64,000 nucleotides of DNA, from positions 868,001-932,000 of the forward strand of contig NZ_CP031229.1 in the NCBI RefSeq assembly GCF_003351765.1. Reading direction: 5' to 3'. This stretch comes from Ornithinimicrobium avium (lineage in GTDB: Bacteria > Actinomycetota > Actinomycetes > Actinomycetales > Dermatophilaceae). Positions 26,692 to 35,234 of this stretch are shown here, piece by piece. Position 1 is the stretch's first letter; every line of letters starts with the position of its first letter. The position numbers and the translations under genes are program-made. The notes below the pieces were generated by a model. That model made no database searches, was not told where the DNA came from, and saw only the letters and a list, made by a program, of their open reading frames with translations.

Positions 26692-28302
26692 TCACGGACC
26701 CCGTCCCGAGAAGGCCGTCAGGAAGCGGTCTCGGAAGGCGTCCATGCGCCATACCGGGGCGTCGTCGGCCGGCCGCATGCCCTCGCTCCACGCCCAGCCG
26801 TCCACGCGGTCCAGCACCTCGGGGTCGGCGCTGATGATGGTCACCGGCACGTCGTGACCCGGGCCCGGGCCCGTCACGAACGTCCAGGGCTGGTGGTCGC
26901 CCAGCAGCACGACCACCAGGTCGGGGTCGGGGTGGGAGGCGACGAACGAGGTGAGCGTGCGCAGCACGTACCGGACCGACTCGCCGTAGCGCTCGCGCAC
27001 GTGCGCCATCCCCTCCAGCTGGGCCGGGTCGCGTCCGCAGCCGGGCATGCACCCGAAGACGGAGCCGTCACCCACCTCGTCCCACCCGACCAGCGGCGGT
27101 GGCGGGGGCCACGGCAGGTGGCTGCTGACGAGGTCGACCTGGGCCATGACCGGACGGCGGTCGGTCTGGTCGAGGAGCGTGCGCCGGACCTCGGAGAGCG
27201 TGTACTGGTCGGGGATGGCGCCCCAGCCCAGCTCGGGTCCCCGGTAGCCGAGGTCGTCGCCGCCCACGAGCTCGTCGAACCCGTAGAAGGCCTGCCCCTC
27301 CGGCCATCCGGTCCGCACCGCCGGGAGGACGAAGGAGGTGTCCCACCCGGCCTGGCCGAACGCGCTGGTGAGGGTGAGCCGGTCGGCCGCCAGGAGCTGG
27401 TCGTAGCGGGCCTGGTTGTCCGTCCACAGTCCGGTCTGCAGCGTGGCGTGCGGCAGCCACGAGCTGCCGCCGAAGGTGGGCGAGGTTAGGTAGGCGCTGC
27501 GCGCGGAGAAGCCGGCCTCCCCCAGCTCCTCCGTCCCGGACTCGAGCACGGCCGTCACGCCCGGCGCGATCGTCGGCTCGGTCAGCGCGGCCCGGCCGTA
27601 GCTCTCGACGAAGACCAGCAGCACGTCCTTGCCCTCCAGCCCGGCGAGGAGGTCCTCTCCGGCGTCGGCGAACGGGTCGTCGTCGATCGCGCGGGCAAAG
27701 CTCGTCCCGGCCCGGGAGTCCTCGACCAGGCTCACCGCGTGGTCCGAGACCAGCCTCGCGGTGGCGGCCGAGGCGACGGGGGTGCCCGCGACCTGCAACC
27801 CGGTGAGCGCGCCCAGGACCCAGACGACGCCGGCCGCACCGAGCACCCGCGCGGTCGTCCGCGGGTGGCTGGCGACGACCTTCTGCACCCGCAGCGTCGC
27901 GGGCACCAGCAACGACACGGTGACGGCTGCCGCGACGACCACCGCGACGAGCGCGACCCTCGCCCCCGTCGGGCCGACCCACACCCGCAGCACCGCATAG
28001 CCCAGCCCCACGTAGGACCAGTCGTAGAACTCGTGGAAGCGGCGGTCCAGCACCGCGGAGAAGCCGAGGTCCAGCGTCTTGAGCAGGACGACGAGGCTCA
28101 ACGCCATACCCAGGAGGAGGGCGACGGGCCGGCGGGCCCGCGCGGGCAGTACCAGCAGCAGGGCGACCACGAGCAGTCCCTCGACCGGGACGCGCAGGAA
28201 CGCCCCGAGCGACAGCCCGTCCACCGCGTCGGGCAGGACCAGCACGACCCAGAGCAGCGCGCAGGCGAGCACGGTCACCACCGGTGATCGGACCTGTCGC
28301 AT
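26692..28302 (-). CDS. Membrane-bound sulfatase-like hydrolase/transferase
   Basis: The product is 536 residues. Four or five transmembrane helices occupy the first ~170 residues. The extracytoplasmic alkaline-phosphatase-superfamily domain follows. Metal and nucleophile motifs resembling LtaS-type enzymes are present: VLLVFVESYGR (first metal ligand), LTSPTFGGSSWLPHA (nucleophile Ser/Thr region), MAQVDLVSSHLPW, and LLGDHQPW (metal Asp-His). A role in transferring phosphoglycerol- or phosphoethanolamine-type groups on envelope polymers is possible. The neighbours (CDP-alcohol phosphatidyltransferase, methyltransferase) fit an envelope-lipid theme. Confidence 0.85.
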   Translation of the reverse strand: MRQVRSPVVTVLACALLWVVLVLPDAVDGLSLGAFLRVPVEGLLVVALLLVLPARARRPVALLLGMALSLVVLLKTLDLGFSAVLDRRFHEFYDWSYVGLGYAVLRVWVGPTGARVALVAVVVAAAVTVSLLVPATLRVQKVVASHPRTTARVLGAAGVVWVLGALTGLQVAGTPVASAATARLVSDHAVSLVEDSRAGTSFARAIDDDPFADAGEDLLAGLEGKDVLLVFVESYGRAALTEPTIAPGVTAVLESGTEELGEAGFSARSAYLTSPTFGGSSWLPHATLQTGLWTDNQARYDQLLAADRLTLTSAFGQAGWDTSFVLPAVRTGWPEGQAFYGFDELVGGDDLGYRGPELGWGAIPDQYTLSEVRRTLLDQTDRRPVMAQVDLVSSHLPWPPPPPLVGWDEVGDGSVFGCMPGCGRDPAQLEGMAHVRERYGESVRYVLRTLTSFVASHPDPDLVVVLLGDHQPWTFVTGPGPGHDVPVTIISADPEVLDRVDGWAWSEGMRPADDAPVWRMDAFRDRFLTAFSGRGP

Positions 28303-28356
28303 CGCGCCTCCGTGGCCTCACGCTAGACCTGCGGTCAGCAGGTATGGGGTGCTCGC

Positions 28357-29124
28357 TCAGGCTGGGCGTCGGGCCACCAGGGCGTACTTGCGCACCCGCC
28401 CGCTGAGCAGCCAGTCCTGCCACAGGCGGTGGGCCGTCAGCACGTCGTCCATCACGTCCCGACCGACCTGCGCGGCGATGCGCGCCTCGTCCGCGGTGAA
28501 CCGCGCGAGGAGCGCCTCCACCACGCCCAGGTGCGCGGCGCTGACCTCCTCGGTCCACGTGACCTCGAGCCCGACGTGCTCGAGCAGCTCCAGGAGGTCG
28601 GTCAGCAGGACCGGCCAGACCGTGTCGGGGGCGGGCATGGCCGCGCGCTCGGCGGGGGTGAGCGGCAGACCGACCTCCGCGGTGAGGGCGAACCGCCCGC
28701 CCGGGGCCAGGGCATCCCGAACCTGGCGGAGCAGCGTCTCCTTGTCGCGGAAGGCGAGCATCGTCTCCAGGAGCAGGACGACGTCGAAGGGTCCCGGTGG
28801 GAGGGGCGGCACGCGCAGGACGTCGTGGCGCAGGCCCAGTCGCTCCCCCTGCGCGCGCGCCAGCTCCACCACGGCGGGGCTGGCGTCGACCCCGAGGTAG
28901 GCGCAGCCCCGCTCCTGGACGACGAGCCGGCCGGGTCCTCCGGGACCGCAGCACAGGTCGAGCACGCGCGTCCAGGGGTCGACGCCCGCCCGGGTGGCCA
29001 GCGCCAGGATCTCGCCGGCCCGCATGAAGCCGTGCTGGTCGACGAACTCCCCCGGCCCGTAGGCCTCCCGTCTCGCCCGCTCCCACGCGCCCTCGACCAG
29101 GCGCGCCACCTCCTGCAGGCTCAC
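28357..29124 (-). CDS. Class I SAM-dependent methyltransferase
   Basis: The product is 255 residues. Motif I is VLDLCCGPGGPGRLV, followed by YLGVDASPAVVELARAQ (motif II acid) and PFDVVLLLETMLAF (motif IV). The GTG start at 29124 overlaps the stop of the CDP-alcohol phosphatidyltransferase gene by four bases (GTGA), so the two are translationally coupled. The methyl acceptor is unknown; the coupling suggests a lipid or a compound linked to it. Confidence 0.85.
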   Translation of the reverse strand: MSLQEVARLVEGAWERARREAYGPGEFVDQHGFMRAGEILALATRAGVDPWTRVLDLCCGPGGPGRLVVQERGCAYLGVDASPAVVELARAQGERLGLRHDVLRVPPLPPGPFDVVLLLETMLAFRDKETLLRQVRDALAPGGRFALTAEVGLPLTPAERAAMPAPDTVWPVLLTDLLELLEHVGLEVTWTEEVSAAHLGVVEALLARFTADEARIAAQVGRDVMDDVLTAHRLWQDWLLSGRVRKYALVARRPA

Positions 29125-29852
29125 GCCGGCCCTCCCGCCGCGGGCTGCGGGTGGCGGACCGGCGCATGGCTCCGCAGCCACCAGATGTCCCGCCCGAAGG
29201 ACTCGCCGATCAGGGCGACGGCGACGACCAGGGCGGCGCTGGCCAGCGGACGCGGCACCACGTCCGCCGCTGCCACCACCAGGGCGATGCCGGCGGTCGC
29301 GGTGACGACCTTGCGCCAGTACCGGAAGTGCAGCTGCGCACGCAGCCACGGCAGCACCACGCCGGCGACGCCGAAGCCGTAGCGCGCCAGGCCCACGACC
29401 AGCACCCACCAGCCGAATCCCGCCGCGACCGGCACGCTGAGGACGAGCAGGAGGAAGGCGTCGGCCTCCCCGTCGAACCGCCCGCCGAAGGGCGAGGCGG
29501 TCCGCGTGCGGCGGGCGACACGGCCGTCGACCCAGTCGAGCGCGAGGGCCACGGCCCCCAGCACCGCCACCGCGAACGGTCGGGCGGAGGTCGCGGCGGA
29601 GGACCCGACGACGACGGCGACGATGCCGCAGCTGAGCGCGAGCCTCACCAGCGTGACCACGTCCGCCGGCCCGAGGGCGACGACACGGTAGGAGCGCGCG
29701 AGGCGGGCGGTCGCCACGTCGACGACCACGAGGCTCACCAGCGCGGCGACCCAGCCGATCGGTCCCCAGCGCAGCACGACACCCACCGCGGCCAGCAGGA
29801 CGACCTGCAGGGTCACGGCCGTGCGCAGGTGCCTCGGACGCGCGGTCGGCAT
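29121..29852 (-). CDS. CDP-alcohol phosphatidyltransferase family protein
   Basis: About 243 residues with six hydrophobic helices. The catalytic CDP-binding signature D-G-x2-A-R-x8-G-x3-D-x3-D is complete in VDGRVARRTRTASPFGGRF followed by DGEAD. Such enzymes condense CDP-diacylglycerol (or a similar CDP-alcohol) with a second alcohol at the membrane. The MPTARPRHL start at 29852 is preferred; an alternative ATG at 29900 adds 16 residues. It is translationally coupled to the methyltransferase gene and diverges from the thioesterase gene. Confidence 0.86.
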   Translation of the reverse strand: MPTARPRHLRTAVTLQVVLLAAVGVVLRWGPIGWVAALVSLVVVDVATARLARSYRVVALGPADVVTLVRLALSCGIVAVVVGSSAATSARPFAVAVLGAVALALDWVDGRVARRTRTASPFGGRFDGEADAFLLLVLSVPVAAGFGWWVLVVGLARYGFGVAGVVLPWLRAQLHFRYWRKVVTATAGIALVVAAADVVPRPLASAALVVAVALIGESFGRDIWWLRSHAPVRHPQPAAGGPA

Positions 29853-29911
29853 GGTGAGGAAGTGTACGGACGAGACCGCCTCCTGGATGGCGGACGGCAT
29901 ACCCTGACCTC

Positions 29912-30841
29912 GTGCGCGACCCCGAGATCACGCTGCGCTTCCTCGCCGCCCCGACCGACGCCGGTCGGTCCGGCAGCGTGGGCGCGGGCCGGGTCCTGGA
30001 GTGGATCGACAAGGCGGGGTATGCCGCGGCCGCCCGGTGGAGCGGGGGCTACACGGTCACCGCCTACGTCGGCAACGTGCGTTTCCGTCGGCCGGTCGAG
30101 GTCGGCCACCTCGTCGAGGCGCGGGCCCGGGTCATCCTCACCGGGCGGTCGAGCATGCACATCACCGTGCAGGTCAGCTCCGGACCGCCGACGACGGGCG
30201 GGCTGGAGCCGGCGACGCAGTGCCTGATGATCTTCGTCGCGGTCGGCGAGGACGGGCGACCGACGCCCGTGCCGACGCTGGAGCCGCGCTCGATGGAGGA
30301 GCGGCTGCTCGCGGACTGGGCCGAGCGGCGCAAGGACCTGCGCGGGCAGGTGCAGGCGGCGATGGAGCAGCAGACCTACAGCGCGGTCGGCACCGCGCCG
30401 CGGGAGGTGCTGCGCTTCCTGGCGGCGCCGACCGACGTCAACTGGGGCGGAAAGGTGCACGGCGGGATCGTCATGCGCTGGATCGACGAGGCCGCGCACG
30501 TGCTGGTGACCCGGTGGACGCACAACCCGCTCAACGTGGCGGTCTTCACCGGCGGCGTCCGCTTCTACCAGCCGCTGCGCATCGGCGACCTGGTCGAGGT
30601 CGAGGCCCGGCTGCTGCACACCGGCCCGCACGCGGTGCACGTCGGCGTGCACGTGCGCTCCGGCGACCCGGCCACCGGCCGGCTGGAGCTGACGACGTTC
30701 TGCCGCACCGTGTTCGTGGTCCTCGACGAGGAGCGCCGAGCCGCGACCGTGCCGAGGTGGGAGCCCGTCAGCGAGGAGGACCGGGCCCTGGACGACCACG
30801 CCGTCGAGCTGGTCGCGATCCGGGAGCGGTTCGGCGAGTAG
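29912..30841 (+). CDS. Acyl-CoA thioesterase with two hotdog domains
   Basis: The product is 309 residues from GTG 29912. Two similar halves are visible. Each starts with LRFLAAPTD and runs through a helix with W-I-D (VLEWIDKAGYAAA; VMRWIDEAAHVL) to a strand segment (VGNVRFRRPVEVGHLVEA; TGGVRFYQPLRIGDLVEV). This internal duplication is typical of double-hotdog acyl-CoA thioesterases. It hydrolyses acyl-CoA in the cytosol; chain-length preference is unknown. Confidence 0.9.
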   Translation: MRDPEITLRFLAAPTDAGRSGSVGAGRVLEWIDKAGYAAAARWSGGYTVTAYVGNVRFRRPVEVGHLVEARARVILTGRSSMHITVQVSSGPPTTGGLEPATQCLMIFVAVGEDGRPTPVPTLEPRSMEERLLADWAERRKDLRGQVQAAMEQQTYSAVGTAPREVLRFLAAPTDVNWGGKVHGGIVMRWIDEAAHVLVTRWTHNPLNVAVFTGGVRFYQPLRIGDLVEVEARLLHTGPHAVHVGVHVRSGDPATGRLELTTFCRTVFVVLDEERRAATVPRWEPVSEEDRALDDHAVELVAIRERFGE

Positions 30842-30866
30842 GGCTGTTCCCGTCCCGACAGAGGCG

Positions 30867-31169
30867 TCAGTCGCGACGCTGCATGTCCCAGGCGAGGCGG
30901 ATCGCCTCGCAGATCGCACCGGCGTCGCCGTCGAGGTCGGCCTGCACCTTCATGTGCGCCTCCCAGCGGGGTGGGACCCCGAACGTCTCCGGGTATGCCG
31001 TGAGGAGCCTCTCGCGGTCGTCGAAGCCGACGCGCACGAGCACCGTGCCCGGCTCGTCCTCGCGCACGACCAGCCGGTCGCGGACGTACCAGGCGACCCG
31101 GCCGGGATGCCCCTTGCGCCTGCACCCGTCCAGCGACGTGGCGAAGGTATCGATCTCGTCCAGGAGCAT
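30867..31169 (-). CDS. MmcQ/YjbR-family protein
   Basis: The product is 100 residues from the ATG at 31169. The order of segments fits the CyaY-like YjbR fold: GRVAWYVRDRLVVRED, then VLVRVGFDDRERLLTAYPETFGVPP and a final helix AICEAIRLAW. The family is small, cytosolic and of uncertain function, perhaps DNA-binding. The frame extends to 31295, but the upstream part overlaps the nuclease gene. Confidence 0.8.
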   Translation of the reverse strand: MLLDEIDTFATSLDGCRRKGHPGRVAWYVRDRLVVREDEPGTVLVRVGFDDRERLLTAYPETFGVPPRWEAHMKVQADLDGDAGAICEAIRLAWDMQRRD

Positions 31170-31201
31170 GGTTCCAACGTAGACCCGGTTCGCTACGAGC
31201 C

Positions 31202-32524
31202 TTACGCTCCGTCCTGGGAGGAGAGCGACGTCGAGGTGAGGCTGGTTGGCTCCGGCTCCGCCTCGCCCCTGAGCTTGGGCGGTGACGCGGACCACGCCTT
31301 GAGTGTCTGCACGACGTCGCTGTAGAACGCGTCGAGCAGCTCCAGGAACGAGTCGATGAACGCCCCACGACCTCGGCCGCGCTTGAGGCCCATCGGCTGA
31401 CTCATCTCGACGCGGAACCTGCGGATCTCCTTCGTCGGGTCCAGGATCAAGCTGTCCGGGTCCTCCCGCACCCGTTCGAGCAGCTCGGTGGCTCCCGCCC
31501 CGCGCGCGTTCGCGACGAACGCCTCGATCCGGACCGAGCCTGGAGCGTCCTTGAGCTGGCGCACCAGCCAGTTCACCCGGGTCCGGGCTCGCCCCTGCCT
31601 GGGCGCGTCGATGTCGAGGTGGCAGGTGACCTGGCTGGCCCGCAGGTCGGCGGTGACGTGGACGTTCCCGACGGCGTCGGGGATGCGGATCGCCCCGCTC
31701 AGGGTGCCTTCCTCGGTCAGGCTCGTCAGCGCGGACTGCGTCCTCAGCGTCGGATCCGCGAGCTCCCGGCGGCTGAGCGCGTGCATCACGTCGGTGCCGA
31801 GCCTGCGGCCGAGCCGCAGGCTTGCGTAGCGAAGGAGCGCGTCGAAGCGCGAGACCACCTCAGGGGCCGACTTGTCGGTGGCCCGCAGGGTGGAGGAGCG
31901 CACGGCCTGGCGCACCGCGACCCAGCCCCCACCCATGTCGTCCAGCTCCAGGGCACCCGACTTCGGGTGCTCGAGGTAGCGGATCAGCTCGCCGAGCACC
32001 CACGCCTGGTCTGGATCGGACACACCACGGTGCTCCTTCTGCATGACGGCGCCCGAGAGCAGATAGGTCCACGACCAGTGGTGGAGGGACACCTTGCGCA
32101 GCTTGCGCCTGTCGACCGTCGTGGGGTGCTGGCCGGCGACGGAGGGGATCTCGTTGCTGATCGTGATGAGCGCGTCGAACCCCTGCTCCTTGGCGATGTC
32201 GAGGTAGTTCTCGAGCTGGGCCGTGGCAAGTTCGTTTCTTCCGGTCTTTACCTCGACGAGGGCCACCCAGGTACGGCTCCCCCGGGAAACGCGGATCAGT
32301 CCGTCCGGGTAGCACCTTTTCTCTCCGAGATCGAAAGGCACCTCGATGTAGCACTCGATCCTGCCTGCAGGTGCGCCGAGCGGTTTGAGCATCGCCCTGC
32401 TGAACTCAGGCACGGCCCCCATGACCGCCAGCAGGGCAGACGTGGCGCGGCGCTCCTGCTCTTCTGCGCCGGAGATACCCGAGGTCGGGATCAATCGCGC
32501 GAGGTGCCAGGACTCTTCAGACAT
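31202..32524 (-). CDS. PD-(D/E)XK-like nuclease of unknown family
   Basis: The product is 440 residues. Residues ~65-125 carry a restriction-endonuclease-like core: CYPDGLIRVSRGSRTWVALVEVKTGRNEL gives the D...E-x-K triad (PDG, then VEVK), followed by AQLENYLDIAKEQGFDALITI with the conserved glutamine-tyrosine helix. The C-terminal ~250 residues are of unknown fold and include a segment similar to DNA-binding helper regions. No methylase or helicase partner overlaps it. The active site looks intact, so it may act on DNA, possibly in defence. It marks the left edge of the island. Confidence 0.7.
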   Translation of the reverse strand: MSEESWHLARLIPTSGISGAEEQERRATSALLAVMGAVPEFSRAMLKPLGAPAGRIECYIEVPFDLGEKRCYPDGLIRVSRGSRTWVALVEVKTGRNELATAQLENYLDIAKEQGFDALITISNEIPSVAGQHPTTVDRRKLRKVSLHHWSWTYLLSGAVMQKEHRGVSDPDQAWVLGELIRYLEHPKSGALELDDMGGGWVAVRQAVRSSTLRATDKSAPEVVSRFDALLRYASLRLGRRLGTDVMHALSRRELADPTLRTQSALTSLTEEGTLSGAIRIPDAVGNVHVTADLRASQVTCHLDIDAPRQGRARTRVNWLVRQLKDAPGSVRIEAFVANARGAGATELLERVREDPDSLILDPTKEIRRFRVEMSQPMGLKRGRGRGAFIDSFLELLDAFYSDVVQTLKAWSASPPKLRGEAEPEPTSLTSTSLSSQDGA

Positions 32525-32811
32525 TTTCGGACCCCTTCGTCACGCACTGGCTTTCGGTCCGCCGAGCATAGTGCGAGAGTCCGACAGGGAAGGCGCCCAC
32601 GCATTTTGTCTGCCCCCAGTGCTCGACCAGAAGCGTCGTTCTCGCCTTCACCGCCGGGTCGGCAGGGAGCGCCCGCCGCCCGGCCCCTCCTCACGGCCAG
32701 GTGTTCCCCCTCGTAGCGAGCCGGCGGCTCAGGGTGACCGGGCTGGCGCAGCGCTACCTCCCCGCGCTGACCCCGTCTCGGACAACACGACGGTCCTGCT
32801 CGTCGAGCGTT

Positions 32812-32890
32812 GGGGGTCTGCGAACGCAAAGTCGCGGATCGTCGACGCCCTGCAGCGTCGACGATCCGCGACATCCGTCTCCAGATCCCC
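32812..32890. repeat. Perfect 18 bp hairpin inside a 9 bp outer stem
   Basis: GTCGCGGATCGTCGACGC (32831-32848) pairs with its exact complement (32855-32872) around the loop CCTGCA. Outside it, GGGGGTCTG (32812-32820) pairs with CAGATCCCC (32882-32890), with one G-T, across internal loops of 10 and 9 bases. This two-tier shape looks like a structured RNA or a protein-binding cruciform. Confidence 0.75.
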
Positions 32891-33009
32891 CTGGCCACCT
32901 ATCGGTCGGCGGCTCCGGGGCGCCTCCCGCTCTCCAGCCGGGCCCTCAGCTCAGTGCCCGGGGCCGCGTCGCGGCCCTCGTGGGAACCGGAAGATCCCGG
33001 GCTGGTCAC

Positions 33010-33045
33010 CGTGGTCCGTGGTCGGCTGCGCGACGTCGGACCACG
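33010..33045. repeat. 9 bp inverted repeat
   Basis: CGTGGTCCG (33010-33018) and CGGACCACG (33037-33045) are exact complements separated by 18 bases. Confidence 0.6.
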
Positions 33046-33110
33046 CACGGTCCCAGACCGGCGGCGGTGGTGGCCAGCTCGGGCAAGCCTGCCCTGACGT
33101 GGCGGCAGCT

Positions 33111-33188
33111 GTGACGATCGGCGTGCACAACGACCCGGACAAGGCCTCCAGGAGGGGGTTCTGGGCCGTTGTGCACGCCGAAAGTCAC
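33111..33188. repeat. Two-part inverted repeat with GTGCAC core
   Basis: CGGCGTGCACAACG (33119-33132) pairs exactly with CGTTGTGCACGCCG (33167-33180), leaving a 34-base loop. GTGAC (33111-33115) and GTCAC (33184-33188) extend the pairing after a 3-base gap on each side. Confidence 0.65.
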
Positions 33189-33290
33189 ACCCCACGACGC
33201 CGGGCGCCCACCGGGCAGGCCGACCTGGCCAGCCCCTCGCCGTCCAACCCGGTGAGCCGCCTGACACCCAGCACTGACCTCATCTTCGAG

Positions 33291-33442
33291 TCAGCGCCCG
33301 ATCGCGTTGGGGTGCCGGCTCAGCGCCTCCACCTGCGTGCTGATGAAGCCGAACATCGGCAGCCCGGAGACGCACTCGTGCATCTCCTCGTGGGACTCCA
33401 CGTCGAAGAGGCAGTAGTTGGCGAAGTGCCCGGAGATCCCGA
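33291..33442 (-). pseudogene. 5'-truncated muconolactone isomerase-like fragment
   Basis: Read on the minus strand, ISGHFANYCLFDVESHEEMH then ECVSGLPMFGF and ALSRHPNAIGR match the C-terminal half of muconolactone delta-isomerase (catC) type proteins, which normally have ~90-95 residues. The first half is missing; upstream of about 33442 the sequence is unrelated. No other catechol-pathway gene is nearby. It is a leftover fragment at a recombination junction. Confidence 0.65.
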
Positions 33443-33543
33443 CCGTAGACATCAACGTCGGTGCGTGACAAGAACAAGTTGGATCTGATTGATGCTCTGC
33501 ACGCATCACCGGAGGTCAGCCGCGCAGCAGCCACGAACTTCGC

Positions 33544-34215
33544 TCAGCCGGGCCGGAGCGTCCACTCCGGCGGGGGGCAGTCGAAGTCCGCGTCGGCATC
33601 CCAGCTCACCGCTGCGCCCACGGAGATGGTGCTGCGTGCCGGGCAGTAGGTGATGCCCGGCAGGTTCCCGGCCGCGGCGGCGACGACGACACCGGCCTTG
33701 AGCGAGATGACGGCGCTGCACAGGGGACACGTGCCGGAGCAGCCGGGGGTCCGACGTCCGGCGGACACGTTGACCGTGCCTCCGTCGGGGAGCTCCAGTC
33801 CGGCGCGGACGATCCCCGCGGCCAGGAGCGACACGTCGGCCGTCCCGTCGTCGCGCACGGCCTTGACGCTGATGATCCGCACCCCCGGCGCCTGCGCTGC
33901 GAGGATCGCGGCGACCACGGTGCCGTGGCCGTGCCGGTCCTCCCGCCCCGTCCCTGTGAGGTCGATCATGGCGTCGACGCGACCCCGTAGCGACGGGTGG
34001 TCGGGCAGCACCCCTGTGTCCACGACCACCGCCGTGATGCCGCTCCCGTCCAGCCCGCCCGCACGGAGGGGTGCCACCGCGGGGACGAGCCACTGCCCCG
34101 CCGACGGGTGCAGCCTGGGCATCATCGGGGCGAGGCTGGACGTGAGCAGGCGCACGGGATCACCGGGGGCGAAGCCGTCCCCGTCCGGAGACAGGAGCTC
34201 TGACTGGTCCGTCAC
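33544..34215 (-). CDS. Subtilase (S8) domain protein lacking the catalytic-serine segment
   Basis: The product is 223 residues. The S8 aspartate (VVVDTGVLPDHPSL) and histidine (DRHGHGTVVAAIL) motifs and the oxyanion asparagine (VAAAAGN) are present. The protein ends at DCPPPEWTLRPG, before the GTSxAAP segment that carries the serine. No signal peptide is visible. Its ATG overlaps the stop of the membrane-protein gene (ATGA), so the pair is co-expressed. Either it is a pseudo-protease or the 3' end was lost; the next sequence downstream is the muconolactone isomerase-like fragment, which favours truncation. Confidence 0.75.
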   Translation of the reverse strand: MTDQSELLSPDGDGFAPGDPVRLLTSSLAPMMPRLHPSAGQWLVPAVAPLRAGGLDGSGITAVVVDTGVLPDHPSLRGRVDAMIDLTGTGREDRHGHGTVVAAILAAQAPGVRIISVKAVRDDGTADVSLLAAGIVRAGLELPDGGTVNVSAGRRTPGCSGTCPLCSAVISLKAGVVVAAAAGNLPGITYCPARSTISVGAAVSWDADADFDCPPPEWTLRPG

Positions 34216-35021
34216 GAGCCCGTGGGGCTCTCGTCGGACTGGCCGGCCGAGGTCGAGGCCGGCTCAGCGTCGGACTTGCCTGACGTCAACGCGGACCCGG
34301 CGCCCACCCCGAGGAGGGTCCCGAGGATGGCCAGACCACCCTCGGCTGACACCACCTTGGCGAACATGAGGGCTGCGACGATCCCGAGCCCCAGGATGGT
34401 GATCACCAGGCCGCCCCACCCGCGGATCGCGAAGGGCAGGGCGACCGTCGGCCCCGGTGCGTCCTGCGCACCGGACTTCTCCTTGACCGTGAGGGTGATG
34501 GTCGCCGGCTTCTCGCCGTCGGCGGTGGCGGTCACGGTGAACGTCCCCGTCGTGGGCGCCCTGCTGCTGAACGTCGGGCCCGTCTCCTCGCGCGGAAATC
34601 CCTCTGCCGTGATCCAGATGACCTTGTTCGTCTTCTCGTCGTCGACGCCGGTCGCCTGGAAGGCGACGACCTGACCGGGCTCGACGGAGTCGTTCTCCGC
34701 ATCCGAGATGATGCCGAACCCGGCGGCCTGCGCCCCCGCCAGTCCTTCGTCCCGGACGTGGTCGTCGGTCGCCGTGATCTGTCCACCACGTCGCACCCAC
34801 ATCTCCACGACCTTGATGAGCCGCTGGTGATAGGCATACATGAAGATCAGCGCCACCCCCACCGCCAGCGCGGACAGGCCCAGGCTGGCCCAGGCTAGTC
34901 CGATCAGGGGCGTCGTGGCGGCCACGGCGGCGCCGGAACCACCCGGCACCGGAGCCGTCGTGACGGCCGCGTCCTCGGCGAGGAACGGGGTGAGTGCGGA
35001 CATGACTACCAGAACGCTCAT
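34212..35021 (-). CDS. Membrane protein with an Ig-like domain, partner of the subtilase-like protein
   Basis: The product is 269 residues from the ATG at 35021, which has AAGGAG ahead. Helices near residues 35-65 (IGLAWASLGLSALAVGVALIFMY) and 195-235 (GGLVITILGLGIVAALMF, then GGLAILGTLLGVGAGSAL) bracket a beta-rich domain with a TFTVTATADGEKPATITLTV strand pattern typical of Ig-like folds. It overlaps the downstream subtilase gene by four bases. It may anchor or present the protease domain; no family is recognised. Confidence 0.65.
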   Translation of the reverse strand: MSVLVVMSALTPFLAEDAAVTTAPVPGGSGAAVAATTPLIGLAWASLGLSALAVGVALIFMYAYHQRLIKVVEMWVRRGGQITATDDHVRDEGLAGAQAAGFGIISDAENDSVEPGQVVAFQATGVDDEKTNKVIWITAEGFPREETGPTFSSRAPTTGTFTVTATADGEKPATITLTVKEKSGAQDAPGPTVALPFAIRGWGGLVITILGLGIVAALMFAKVVSAEGGLAILGTLLGVGAGSALTSGKSDAEPASTSAGQSDESPTGS

Positions 35022-35234
35022 GGCGACTCCTTGCGCAGCCAGGGCGGCCCCTTCCGGAGCCTTGTGGCACGAGCGTAGTGCCGGACCGGACGCCGGTGTC
35101 GGTTTCTTCCCAGGCCCCGGCCGGGGACACGACTTCTCGACCATGTTTCCGGCCCGGCACCGACGCGACGCAGGGCGACTGCGTGGGCGAGGGCCTCGTC
35201 GACATGATGGGCTGACCGCGGCTCGAGGAGGCGG

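Larger units (their letters stand above)
32525..33290. other. 766-base non-coding stretch rich in strong inverted repeats
   Basis: No open frame here shows family similarity or the codon bias of neighbouring genes. The stretch contains three separate strong inverted repeats (32812-32890, 33010-33045, 33111-33188), annotated individually. It lies between the nuclease gene and a row of gene fragments. Confidence 0.6.
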
